The notes beneath the pieces were generated by a model. That model was not told the origin of the DNA, searched no databases, and worked only from the letters and a program-made list of their open reading frames with translations. A stretch of 64,000 bases of DNA from NCBI GenBank assembly GCA_022736555.1, contig DZCW01000001.1, forward strand, positions 101,552-165,551, in the 5' to 3' direction. Position 1 is the first letter of the stretch; each line of letters begins with the position of its first letter. The position numbers were made by a program, and so were the translations under genes. The stretch is from Candidatus Saccharimonas sp. (lineage in GTDB: Bacteria; Patescibacteriota; Saccharimonadia; Saccharimonadales; Saccharimonadaceae). This document shows positions 45,791 to 54,866 of the stretch, in pieces.

Positions 45791-45901
45791 TATAATTAAC
45801 TTTAGAACCTTAAAATTTTAGACACTATTTGAGAAGTGAACCGAGACAGCCTATAAATGGCTAGTTTGACGGCGACACATTAGAGAGGGAGCGTGCTTTT
45901 T
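45791..45901 (+). promoter_or_regulatory. Extended -10 promoter and ~100-nt leader
   Basis: TGTTATAAT (45788-45796), then a leader with a small AGCC/GGCT hairpin and AGAGAGGGAG about ten bases before ATG 45902. Confidence 0.6.
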
Positions 45902-46587
45902 ATGGTATCAAAAAACCAATATCTACACCCGAATCCATCCTCATATCCACTACTAGGGAACCTTGGTGTTCACCTATTGATAAACAGATTGAACTAGCCA
46001 GGCAATTGAATAATGAACGAGGTTGGGGCTTCCTCGATTCGGATTTTCCGAATCCAGCCGATGATTTCGTTCGATTAACGCCAACTGAAGAGATGGTGTT
46101 AGTGGTTTATCTGCCAAAAACAGCGAGTTGCTTGAACCCTACTATGCGTACTTTTAAAGAATACGCCTACTGTATCCCCAAGATTCACAAAAACTCGAGA
46201 GGAGTTAGTTTGTCGCTAGATCCGTATTATATTGATCTTCTCGTACCGTACTCCGAGCGAAAGCCAGGAATTAGATATATTGCTTTTGATCCTATCGCTA
46301 ACTGGAACCCCACTAAGGGTTGTAGTGTTATCGACTTATGGGATGGTAGTAATATTAGTTCATTGGCCGGTCCTGAAGTATTGGCAGCCCTGTTATTTAC
46401 TAACCTACTAGATATCATAGGTAAAGATGTACCTTATATTAACTTGGCTGGGTACCGTATGCCTATTAATGATTATCGACGCGTACCCAAAGTTGGACGA
46501 TTAGCTGACGGTTCGTCAATTATTGATTGCGGTTGGGCTAGCGACCATCAGCGTTTTCACGCTTCACCAACATTTAGGTATTTGTAG
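45902..46587 (+). CDS. Unknown protein, possible -1 ribosomal frameshift
   Basis: The main frame (46006-46587, first usable codon TTG 46006) encodes 193 residues of no known family (RLTPTEEMVLVVYLP; SVIDLWDGSNISS). Protein-like sequence in that frame continues upstream to about 45871 without a start codon. An ATG with an upstream SD at 45902 lies in another frame, and five codons in comes TCA-AAA-AAC, an exact A-AAA-AAC slippery heptamer; slipping -1 there joins the ATG to the main frame. The alternative is a mutation or sequencing error in the A6 run. Confidence 0.6.
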
Positions 46588-46641
46588 TGTTTAAGTTCTG
46601 GTTATCTATGTCGTATGGGCAATGATGCTAGTATGACATCC

Positions 46642-46683
46642 AGCCCGATAAACTTTTTTAATAAAGTATATCGGGCTTTTTTA
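46642..46683 (+). terminator. Intrinsic terminator of the 46-kb gene
   Basis: Stem AGCCCGATA/TATCGGGCT followed by TTTTTTAA. Confidence 0.85.
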
Positions 46684-46688
46684 ATTTC

Positions 46689-47627
46689 CTATAAATTATT
46701 CGCTAGTTCTATGCGCCTATATGTTAGGGTTTTGTATTTTTCGATATCATCCGAGGTTACGGATTCTCCCCATTTCATAGCAGCCCAGATTACATCGTTA
46801 GTTCTAGTGATTTTTTCGGTCAGTTTTACTTCGTCTAATAGTTCACTTTCGGTTTTACTGCTGTAAAAAGCGTAGCGCGACACTAAAAGGTCGAATTTTT
46901 CAGAATTCAAATGAGAGTGTATTTTTATATAAGCTAGTTCCGATCCGTGACCTAGACCCGCGAATTCCCAATCTATGAAATATAAAGTGTGATCGTCTAT
47001 ACGGAGGTTTTCACCGATATCGCCCCATCTGAGATGGGCTGTTTGGTTGGAATTCGTATCTTTTTGTAGAATCGCTACGCTTTGTTGTAAGTGTTCTTGG
47101 ATCCAATCCTTGACCGTGTTATCGGGGCATAATTCTTTGACTATTTCAAATCTGGCGAAACCAAAAGTATTCAATCCATCAGTTAGTGATGTTATTTTGG
47201 GTTCATCAAAACCATGATCGATCGAGAAAGCTTTATATTGGTCTGGCGATAGATTATGAATAAAAACTAATTGTTTTGCGAATGTATCTATGTCTTCGTC
47301 ATTTAAATCATTAAAAGCGATATCCTGCTCGCCCACACACGATTCTATATAGAAATCATTCGTTTTATCGGCATATATAATTTCTGGTATGAAATCACAG
47401 CCCATTTTACTCAGAAAAGTCTGGACTCGAACATCGTTTAAATTAGTTGAACCTAGGTCTTTTTTGATGTTACCTATCTTGGCGATGTATTTTTTATTGT
47501 CGGTCGTTATAACGGAATATATACTGCGATTGTGTCCTGATTTTATCAAGTTGATCTGGCAACCTATAAATTCTGGTCGTGTTGTATACAATCCTTTGAA
47601 TATTTTTTTGATTTCAGTATATTTCAT
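46689..47627 (-). CDS. APH/choline-kinase-like phosphotransferase
   Basis: 312 residues from ATG 47627 (an in-frame ATG at 47657 overlaps TATAAT). Protein-kinase-like fold: ATP-site Lys in NKKYIAKIGN, Brenner-like loop RWGDIGENLRI where the usual His is Trp but Asp and Asn remain, and metal Asp in YFIDWEFAGLG. It could phosphorylate choline, a sugar or a small alcohol; substrate unknown. Confidence 0.82.
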   Translation of the reverse strand: MKYTEIKKIFKGLYTTRPEFIGCQINLIKSGHNRSIYSVITTDNKKYIAKIGNIKKDLGSTNLNDVRVQTFLSKMGCDFIPEIIYADKTNDFYIESCVGEQDIAFNDLNDEDIDTFAKQLVFIHNLSPDQYKAFSIDHGFDEPKITSLTDGLNTFGFARFEIVKELCPDNTVKDWIQEHLQQSVAILQKDTNSNQTAHLRWGDIGENLRIDDHTLYFIDWEFAGLGHGSELAYIKIHSHLNSEKFDLLVSRYAFYSSKTESELLDEVKLTEKITRTNDVIWAAMKWGESVTSDDIEKYKTLTYRRIELANNL

Positions 47628-47708
47628 GATCAACTTTCTATTAACTATTATATACATAATAAAAAGTATGTGGTGGGTTGGGTGTTGTTTATGTGGGCTA
47701 TAGAATAT

Positions 47709-49290
47709 TTAGTTTTGTTCGTCTTCGTCATCTTTGCGGCGACGGCCAACGATAAGCCACCAAAATGCGGCGCCAGCTACTGCTATTAAAACAAACCATA
47801 ACCAGTCGTGAACACCCAGAAAAGTAAGATCGAATATATTAGTTGATTTTTGAACGTCTGTCTTTTTATCGTCCGTTGTTTTAGCTGTATTATCTGTCTG
47901 AGTTCCTAAAATAGCGGTGGCGACAGGCGCCTCGCTAGTAGTAGTGCCAGGAATAACTTCGGGGGTTAATGCTGGAATGTAGTTATTATTGCTGGTAGTA
48001 GGAGTTGTATTTATAGTGATGGCGACAATTGGAGCTGGAGTTATTTCAAACAAGCCATCAGTAAAGCTCAAGGTGTAATTACTATTTAACTCTAAATTTC
48101 CGCGATTAATCGCGTATATCCCAGTGGTCTCACCCACTGCACGAGTAAGAACACCCGTGAATCCGTCATTACCTATTAATAGTCCGGATGTGATTGAGTA
48201 TGTTAAGGTCGGGTCGATCATGCCCGCTACCTTAGTTTGATTATTAGCAGTTACTGTAACTGGAGCTGGAGTTATTGATAACGAACCATCAACAAAGCTC
48301 AACGTATAGTTACTACTTAGTTCTAAGTTTCCACGACCGATTGTGTATGACCCGACGTTTTCACCTACTACTCGAGTTAGCACACCAGTGAATTCATCAT
48401 CACCTATTAATGATCCAGATGTAATTGAATATGTTAAAGCTGGATCGGCTATACCGAATACCTTAGTTTGATTATTAGCAGTTACTGTAATCTTGCGTGG
48501 GGCTACGGTTACGGTTCGCGTTACGGTAGTTGCTGCGTTACCGGCGGCATCGCTAACATTGTATGTTACGGTGTAACTGCCGACGGTTGATGTGTCGACA
48601 TTATTGGTTGTAATTATTGATCCCGATATATTACCATCGTATTCATCAGTTGCGATAGCGCCGGCATCAATGTAGCTATCGCCGACTGTAATTGTTATTG
48701 GATTATCGCCATTTAGCGAAATAACTGGGATAGTCCCGTCGGTTATGATTACGTCAAAATGTGTTGGTGTTGCGCTAATACCGCTTGAATTCGTTTTAGT
48801 GCAAGTTACGGTGGTTGTACTTATCGGGAATGACGATCCTGATGTAGGTGAACAGTTAGCTGGTGTAATCCCATCGATACTATCGGTCGCATTTGGGGCG
48901 GTATAAGTTATGTTAATTCCGTATGCATTCGTGGCTATGGCGTTAACGTCAGGATGGCTAGCTATTACCGGTGCAGTAGCCTCTTGTTCGGTTGTGTAAT
49001 ATACGATCACGCTGACGTTATCTACATATATCCTCTTCGAGCTACTACCGTCGTCACCTGGGGTTAGACTATTACTGCCGTACATTCGTTGAGCTGAAAA
49101 TGCCAGACCGAAATTAGGGCTATTCACATCGGCTGGTGTCCAGGTTGATCCCCATAAATCTGAAGCTCCACCATAAGTAACTGTGGTTTCGTTAGTTATC
49201 CAACAATTACCATCTATTGACGTAGGACAGGCAGTGAGCCCGTCGTTTGGTGTTATGGCTGGGCTCGTGCTAGTTAAGATAGCCCAGTTT
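47709..49290 (-). pseudogene. Cell-surface Ig-like/MBG-domain protein, C-terminal part of a frameshifted gene
   Basis: The frame is open from about 49328 and has no proper start; it continues the protein begun in 49274-49669. Regions: an HYR/Ig-like segment with SSFPISTTTVTCTK, a DUF5011-like Ig domain (VISLNGDNPITITVGDSY), two MBG-type repeats (TKVFGIADPALTYSITSG and TKVAGMIDPTLTYSITSG), then a C-terminal transmembrane helix and a charged tail RRRKDDEDEQN. The membrane anchor has no LPXTG. It may be an adhesin. Whether the frameshift is real, programmed or an error is open. Confidence 0.72.
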
Positions 49291-49669
49291 TTATTAAGTG
49301 TATGTCGGCATCTTTTACGGATGTGGCGTCAGTTTCTCGTTCGACTTTGACAGCAATGCCTGTAATAGTAGCATTATTAGGAACATTAGATCCAAAACCT
49401 AGAGCTAATAAATAATGTGATTGTTGTGAAGTGTTTGGCGCGGTACTTGGTTGGCTAGTAAAATAAGCTGGCAGTGCATTTCCAGCCGATATACTCCATG
49501 TTTTAGTACCTACCGAGCCGTCATCGTAAAAAATCGAACCGTTATTTTGGCTGGTTTGTCCAGGGGTTGGTATTGCCATCACCGAGGTGGTATTTACTAT
49601 GGCCTGTACGGCAAGTATTAGAAACGTTGCTATTAGGATTAATTTATTAGATTTACTAAAAAGCTTCAT
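49274..49669 (-). pseudogene. Surface protein, N-terminal part (signal peptide) of a frameshifted gene
   Basis: Signal peptide at residues 1-33 (MKLFSKSNK then hydrophobic, cleavage near VMA), followed by a beta-sandwich-like segment ending VERETDATSVKDADIHLIK. The frame ends at TAA 49274-49276; one base back, in the A5 run at 49288-49292, the other frame continues with NWAILTSTSPA, a plausible continuation. AGAGGT precedes ATG 49669. Confidence 0.72.
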
Positions 49670-49675
49670 GATCAC

Positions 49676-50079
49676 ACCTCTGTAGCCTCTCTGGTTTATT
49701 CAGCCATTATGAATGTATTGTGTCTATAATATAGTTATAAATTGGTTAATAGTAAATGTCAAGTTGGGTATATAATGTAAACTTATTTTTTATTGTTGAC
49801 ACGTGCAGTATCGAGCCATGTATACTAGGTATAGTCATGTAGGTACTGGTTAAACCCTTTCCACTTACAGGCTTTTAAAAGCCCACCATAAACGTTGTCA
49901 TACTCTTATATGAGCCACTGATAAACGATACATAAACCAAAGTATTAGCAGTCAAAAGAATGCGCGAGTCGAACGGTCTCGGTATTCCTATCTGAAATAC
50001 ACTTATTAAACCCGTTTACTGGTTAATCAAAAGTTCACCGGTCTAATTGTTTTGTATCAACTTTTATGGAGGAATGGCT
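49676..50079 (+). promoter_or_regulatory. Intergenic region with ~245-nt leader of the 50.1-kb gene
   Basis: TTGACA (49796-49801) and TATACT (49821-49826) with a 19-bp spacer suggest a promoter. The leader contains the palindrome GGCTTTTAAAAGCC and two ACTGGTTAA motifs and ends in GGAGG. Nothing recognisable in 49676-49790. Confidence 0.5.
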
Positions 50080-50331
50080 ATGAAAAAAACTGAAATCAAC
50101 GAACAAGTTACCGTCACATCTATGGGGTTTAGAAAAAACCTAGTTGCTTATCCTCGCCGTATTGAATTCCGTGGTATTACCTATAGCTTTATCGATGCTG
50201 GGCTAAGGTTACTAGTCAACCAGGGCAGCTTGATGGCTGAAATATTCACCCTATCGGATGGTAAATCGGACTATCGCCTACGTAGTGATAACCATAGCGG
50301 TAACTGGATGCTGCTGAGTATCTCGTCGTGA
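50080..50331 (+). CDS. Small conserved-looking hypothetical protein
   Basis: 83 residues starting MKKTEINEQVTV; beta-rich, basic, with FRGITYSFIDAGLRLLV and DYRLRSDNHSGNWML. GGAGG is seven bases before ATG 50080, whereas the ATG at 50074 is too close to it. A terminator follows directly. No family recognised. Confidence 0.65.
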   Translation: MKKTEINEQVTVTSMGFRKNLVAYPRRIEFRGITYSFIDAGLRLLVNQGSLMAEIFTLSDGKSDYRLRSDNHSGNWMLLSISS

Positions 50332-50334
50332 GAT

Positions 50335-50370
50335 ATAAAAAACACCTACAAAATCGTAGGTGTTTTTTAT
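50335..50370. terminator. Bidirectional hairpin terminator
   Basis: ATAAAAAACACCTAC/GTAGGTGTTTTTTAT inverted repeat between convergent genes, with A/T tracts on both flanks. Confidence 0.85.
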
Positions 50371-50384
50371 ATCTTGGGACTTTC

Positions 50385-50861
50385 TTAGGCTATGCGCACT
50401 AGCTGAAACCAGTTGGATTGCCGACCGCCGTAACATTCAACGATGTCTTTGACGTTTCGACCAAGCAGATTTTGACCTAATGGGCTAAGGGCTGAAATGC
50501 GTCCGTCGCTTGGGTCTGCCTCGACACTGTCGACTATCTTGTAGCGAAAGAAATGTCCGCGCCTGTCGATTAGATCGACTACCGAGCCAATCGCGACACG
50601 TAGCCGTGTTTGCTTGACTGGTAATAGTTTGGCGTTGGCCATTATGGATTTCTTATCGGCTAATTCGGATTCAATAGTGTTCAAATCAGCTAATCTTTTG
50701 ATACGGCTGAGACGTTCATCTCGTCCTAATGTTCGGTCGAGTTCACGTATAGCTTGCATGGCAGACTTTTCATCATGCTCTAATTGAGTGATCTTCTTTT
50801 TGAGCTCTTTCATGCCTTTTTTACTGAGTAAAATTGTTTTGTCGATGATGGTGGTTTTCAT
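50385..50861 (-). CDS. GreA/GreB-like transcription elongation factor
   Basis: 158 residues: N-terminal coiled coil (about 1-75, KKGMKELKKKITQLEHDE) and C-terminal FKBP-like domain with GSVVDLIDRRGHFFRYKIVDS, EADPSDGRISALSPLGQNLLG. Gre factors rescue backtracked RNA polymerase via acidic residues at the coiled-coil tip. The coil tip here is short and basic (LGRDERLSR), so it may be a Gre-like RNAP binder rather than a cleavage factor. AAGGAGGAGG precedes the ATG. Confidence 0.85.
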   Translation of the reverse strand: MKTTIIDKTILLSKKGMKELKKKITQLEHDEKSAMQAIRELDRTLGRDERLSRIKRLADLNTIESELADKKSIMANAKLLPVKQTRLRVAIGSVVDLIDRRGHFFRYKIVDSVEADPSDGRISALSPLGQNLLGRNVKDIVECYGGRQSNWFQLVRIA

Positions 50862-50942
50862 TATGAATCCTCCTCCTTGACTGTTAATGGTTACGTTTTT
50901 AGTGTGACATATGTTGCTTAACGAAAGCTTAAACCACCACTG

Positions 50943-51611
50943 TTACGCGACTATTTTTCCATCTTTTAGTTTAAATGTTCTGTCGGTTTTGCCAGCAATA
51001 TCCATATCATGCGTTACGGCTAAAATAGTGGTATTTTCGCTACGTGATAGTTTGTGTAACAAGTCAAAGATCTTTTTGCCAGTTTCACTATCCAAATTGC
51101 CGGTTGGTTCGTCGGCTAGGACGATAGCTGGCTGGTTAGCGAGTGCCCTGGCTATGGAAACACGCTGCTGTTGGCCGCCACTCAGTCGGGACGGTTTGCG
51201 AAGCTGTTCTTTGGCGGTTAGCCCTACGGAGTCTAGCAACTGTTCTGCGCGCGCCTTGCGCTTGCTGGCTGGCATGCCGCCAAATTCTAGGGCTAATGTA
51301 ACGTTTTCCAGTGCAGTTAAATTGGGTATCAGATTGTAATATTGGAATACGAACCCGATTTTCTTGGCGCGGTATGCTGTCTGTTGGCTGGCGGATAATT
51401 TGGCGATATCAACACCGTCAACTTCGATACTGCCACTGGTTGGGATATCTAGTGCCCCCAGCATACTTAGCAGGGTGCTTTTACCGCTACCGGACTTGCC
51501 GATAATACTGGCGAATTCACCGGTTTTAACTGTCAAACTAACATCCTTGAGGGCGGTAACGACACCACTGGCATCTGTAAATGATTTGGTTAGGTTTTTT
51601 ACGGTTAACAT
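50943..51611 (-). CDS. ABC transporter ATP-binding protein (MacB/LolD type)
   Basis: 222 residues. Walker A IGKSGSGKST, Q-loop VFQYYNLIPNLTA, signature LSGGQQQRVSIARA, Walker B IVLADEPTGNLDS, H-loop AVTHDMD. Works with the FtsX-like permease encoded 12 bp upstream as a type VII mechanotransmission or export system. AAGGAG before ATG. Part of the locus with the 54-kb two-component system. Confidence 0.93.
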   Translation of the reverse strand: MLTVKNLTKSFTDASGVVTALKDVSLTVKTGEFASIIGKSGSGKSTLLSMLGALDIPTSGSIEVDGVDIAKLSASQQTAYRAKKIGFVFQYYNLIPNLTALENVTLALEFGGMPASKRKARAEQLLDSVGLTAKEQLRKPSRLSGGQQQRVSIARALANQPAIVLADEPTGNLDSETGKKIFDLLHKLSRSENTTILAVTHDMDIAGKTDRTFKLKDGKIVA

Positions 51612-51623
51612 TTCATATACTCC

Positions 51624-53000
51624 TTATTCTGACCTTAATACTTCTGCGGGACGGATTCTGGCGATGAACCAGGCTGGCACTGCGCTGCCAATGACGGCGA
51701 TAACCAAAGTTATGCCGATAGCTATGATGAATACTTGGGGCGTAATACTGCTGGTGACTTGGGTAAAGTTAGAACCGATGCGGTTAAATCCTCTCGCCAT
51801 TTCGCCACCCATTCCACCGCGAGTTGTCGAGGTTGAATAGCTGGTGTTACTCTGGCTGCTACTCACTAATGAATTAGTCATAGGACCACTAACTAATACC
51901 CCGAGGGCCAATCCAACGATTGCGCCAATTACGGTTAGGGTTAAGGCCTCGGTCACGAATTGGCCGATAACTTTTCGGTTAGTGCCACCGATGGCTTTGA
52001 TAACACCGATTTTATGACGACGTTCGCGTACGATCATGACCATAGCCAGCAGGACTATGACTGCTCCGGCGACGGTTGCACCGATAACGCCAGCTAGGGC
52101 TAATGACGAAATACTTTGTAATGATGAAACGCTAGCGGCAGCTACTTCGGCTTGGCTAGTTATATCAGCCTTGTCGCTGAGGGCGGTTTTAAGTGATGTG
52201 ATGACCGCGCTAACATTATCGCTACTGTCGACTGTGGCGGTTACGCTGCTGACGGCGCCAGTTTGGCTAGTTAGGGTCTGCGCGGTGGCTAGAGGCATAA
52301 TTATGCCGCTATCTTGGAACTTATTGCCGGTTTTGAATATACCTTTTACGGTGATAGTTTTTTCGTAGGCTGTAAACGTGCTGCCGACGGTTAAATTGTT
52401 TTTAGCGACTAAATCACTGCCGACTAGGGCTATTAGGGCACTACTGTTGCCATCAATAGTCGCGCCGCTTGTTAGTGTTAGATCACTACCGTCAGTTGAA
52501 ATCGAATTAGGGTTAGTAGTACCGGTTACCGTCGTTCTAGGCGTTGGTGCGGGCCTTGTATCGATCGAATCGGCGCTAGTTGCGTTGCTGGTTGCTGTCG
52601 AGCCACCATTAGTTGTAGCCGAGCTGGCGCTTTCAAAACGCATTTGACGAGCTCCGAAATTGCCTAATTCAAGTGAGGCTGTCAGATTAGTGTCAGATGT
52701 GCTCATCTGGTCAGATAGTGTGGCTGAGGTGCTAGCGACATGGACTGTTTTGACGATCGTAGCTAATTGATCACTAGTTAGGGCATTACCACCACCCGAA
52801 AACCCCATAACACCGGCAGGGCTTATCGTTATGTTAATCCCAGTTTTTGATTTAACTTCGTCTATTTTGGAATTAACACTAGTTCTGGCGACTAGCATGC
52901 TCAGAATTAGACCAATACTAATTGCGAGCATTAATATTATTGCACCCGAGCGCATCGGGCTGCGGAAAGCATTTTTAATGTCTCGCGAGACTACGTTCAT
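51624..53000 (-). CDS. FtsX/MacB-like ABC transporter permease
   Basis: 458 residues: transmembrane helix near residues 15-37, a large extracellular domain (about 40-300) rich in Ser/Thr, then three helices (about 300-325, 355-380, 425-450) with the FtsX motif VRERRHKIGVIKAIGGTNRKV. Such permeases export peptides or antibiotics or transmit force. AAAGGAG before the ATG. Encoded between the ATPase and the TCS genes. Confidence 0.9.
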   Translation of the reverse strand: MNVVSRDIKNAFRSPMRSGAIILMLAISIGLILSMLVARTSVNSKIDEVKSKTGINITISPAGVMGFSGGGNALTSDQLATIVKTVHVASTSATLSDQMSTSDTNLTASLELGNFGARQMRFESASSATTNGGSTATSNATSADSIDTRPAPTPRTTVTGTTNPNSISTDGSDLTLTSGATIDGNSSALIALVGSDLVAKNNLTVGSTFTAYEKTITVKGIFKTGNKFQDSGIIMPLATAQTLTSQTGAVSSVTATVDSSDNVSAVITSLKTALSDKADITSQAEVAAASVSSLQSISSLALAGVIGATVAGAVIVLLAMVMIVRERRHKIGVIKAIGGTNRKVIGQFVTEALTLTVIGAIVGLALGVLVSGPMTNSLVSSSQSNTSYSTSTTRGGMGGEMARGFNRIGSNFTQVTSSITPQVFIIAIGITLVIAVIGSAVPAWFIARIRPAEVLRSE

Positions 53001-53050
53001 ATATTCTCCTTTTATTAGATAATTTATGAACTCAGTTTAAAAGTTGCTTC

Positions 53051-54070
53051 TTAATTTTTGCTTGGGAATAATGAATGTAATGGTAATAGCACTGTGAATA
53101 TTGTTTCGATACCTGGAGTGCTAGTGGCGATTAGCTGGCCGTTATGCGATTCGACGATATTTTTTGCCAAAGCTAACCCTAGGCAATAACCTTTGCAGCC
53201 ACTATTAGTTCGTGATGAATCGGCTCGGTAAAAGCGATCGAAAATATACGGCAGTTTGTCGGATTCTATTCCGGGGCCGTTATTAGTGATCTCGAATTTA
53301 GCTTGGTCGTCTTGTTTTGATATGGTAATTGCGATTTTTGAATCATTAGGACTGTATTGTAGGGCGTTATCGATCAGTATTTTGACTAAGTCAGCTATAG
53401 CCGTATCGTTGCCGTGAACCATTAATTGTTTTTTAGATGTTAAATGTATTCGACTATGTGGTTGTTTAAAATCGTTTATCACATCATGGGCAATCTTGTT
53501 CAGGTATACTGGCCCAAATTTTAATTTGGCCGTATCTGGTCGTGATAAATTGAGTAGCATTTCGGAAAGTTTTGATAATTTATCGACTTCCTCGAGGTTG
53601 CTGGATAGAATTTTTCTAAGGTCTTCGGCCGTGGCTGTGTTATCTTTGACGGCTACTTCAATTTCGGTTTTCATGGCCGCCAGTGGAGTTCGTAATTCGT
53701 GGCTAGCATCACTAGTGAACCTGGACTGTGCTGCGTGTGCTTTTTCAATTGGTAACAGAGTACGGCGAGCCAGGAAATAACTAATAATTCCACCCATAAT
53801 TAGCACTGATAGATTTATATATAGTAGTTCGATTGATAAATTAGTCGAAGCTTTTTCTTGCTCGGTTACGCGCAAGGCTTCGGCTTTATTGATAGGTGGT
53901 GGCGTTAAACCGAAATCCTGAGATTGTTGGAGTTTGATCTGAAAACGCTCTAGCCTCGTCTGGACTTCACTGTTAGCTACTCGATAAATGGAAAAGCTAA
54001 AAGTAATACTGAGTAGCATTAATATTAACAAATAACACCCAGTTAGGCGGAGGGTTGCAGACCTGAACAT
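53051..54070 (-). CDS. Membrane sensor histidine kinase
   Basis: 339 residues. Two transmembrane helices (about 8-29 and 79-100) flank a short (~50-residue) extracellular loop; HisKA with SDASHELRTPLAAMK; HATPase with ILIDNALQYSP, NNGPGIESDKLP and DRFYRADSS. The G2 box is unusual: a GxG followed by CKGYCLGLAL with two extra Cys. Starts six bases after the regulator stop. The short sensor loop plus the ABC genes recalls BceS/CesS-type antimicrobial sensing. Confidence 0.92.
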   Translation of the reverse strand: MFRSATLRLTGCYLLILMLLSITFSFSIYRVANSEVQTRLERFQIKLQQSQDFGLTPPPINKAEALRVTEQEKASTNLSIELLYINLSVLIMGGIISYFLARRTLLPIEKAHAAQSRFTSDASHELRTPLAAMKTEIEVAVKDNTATAEDLRKILSSNLEEVDKLSKLSEMLLNLSRPDTAKLKFGPVYLNKIAHDVINDFKQPHSRIHLTSKKQLMVHGNDTAIADLVKILIDNALQYSPNDSKIAITISKQDDQAKFEITNNGPGIESDKLPYIFDRFYRADSSRTNSGCKGYCLGLALAKNIVESHNGQLIATSTPGIETIFTVLLPLHSLFPSKN

Positions 54071-54076
54071 AATTCC

Positions 54077-54751
54077 CTACTTTGCTTCAATTTTATAACC
54101 AAATCCTCTGACTGTATGCAAGAGCTTGGTTTTGTAATTATCATCAATCTTTTGGCGTAGGTATTTTACGTAAACTTCGACGGTATTAGGCAGAACATCG
54201 GCATTATAATCCCAAACATGGCTAATTATGGAGTCTTTGTTATTTGGGCGGCCTTGATTACGCATTAGATATTCCAGTAGAGCGAATTCTTTGCCGGTTA
54301 ATTCGATGGTTTTATTGCCACGCTTAACTTCAAAAGTAACTGTATTAAGTGACAAGTCGCCAACCGTTAGAACGGTCTGTTGAACTTCGACAGGGCGTCG
54401 TAATAACGCGCGGACACGAGCTAACAATTCCTCGAGGGCAAATGGCTTGACTAGATAATCGTCAGCACCAGAATCGAGGCCTATTGTGCGGTCGGCCGTT
54501 GTGCCTTTGGCTGTTAGTAACAATACGGGAGTATGAACCTTTGCTTGGCGCATTGCCTTGATCACTTCTATGCCGTTATAACTACCCGGAATCATCCAAT
54601 CGATGATATTTAGATCATACGGTTCGGTGGTGGCCATGGCGTAACCATCGTCCCCGTCGTAGGATACGTCAACGGCGTAATTCTCTTGCTCGAGCGCCTT
54701 TTTGAGGGCTTGGGCTATTTTATGTTCATCTTCGATAAGTAGTATTCTCAT
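54077..54751 (-). CDS. OmpR/PhoB-family response regulator
   Basis: 224 residues: REC domain (LLIEDEHKIAQALKKAL, phospho-Asp in NIIDWMIPG, Thr in LLLTAKG, Lys in YLVKPFALEE) and C-terminal winged helix (LTGKEFALLEYLMRN, VEVYVKYLRQKID, VRGFGYKIE). It should control transcription, probably of the adjacent ABC genes. TATAAT ends seven bases before the ATG (leaderless head gene). Confidence 0.95.
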   Translation of the reverse strand: MRILLIEDEHKIAQALKKALEQENYAVDVSYDGDDGYAMATTEPYDLNIIDWMIPGSYNGIEVIKAMRQAKVHTPVLLLTAKGTTADRTIGLDSGADDYLVKPFALEELLARVRALLRRPVEVQQTVLTVGDLSLNTVTFEVKRGNKTIELTGKEFALLEYLMRNQGRPNNKDSIISHVWDYNADVLPNTVEVYVKYLRQKIDDNYKTKLLHTVRGFGYKIEAK

Positions 54752-54866
54752 AACTACTATTATACACTCATAGCTACTTAAGGTTTGCTTAAAAAATTGT
54801 AATATCTAATCTATTTTAGATTGAACAGATGTAATCATTAGCATGTAATAGTGTATAATGCTAATT

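Noticed and set aside
46227..46418. Antisense 63-codon frame in the 46-kb gene
   Set aside because: No promoter or SD, no family features; shadow of the plus-strand gene.
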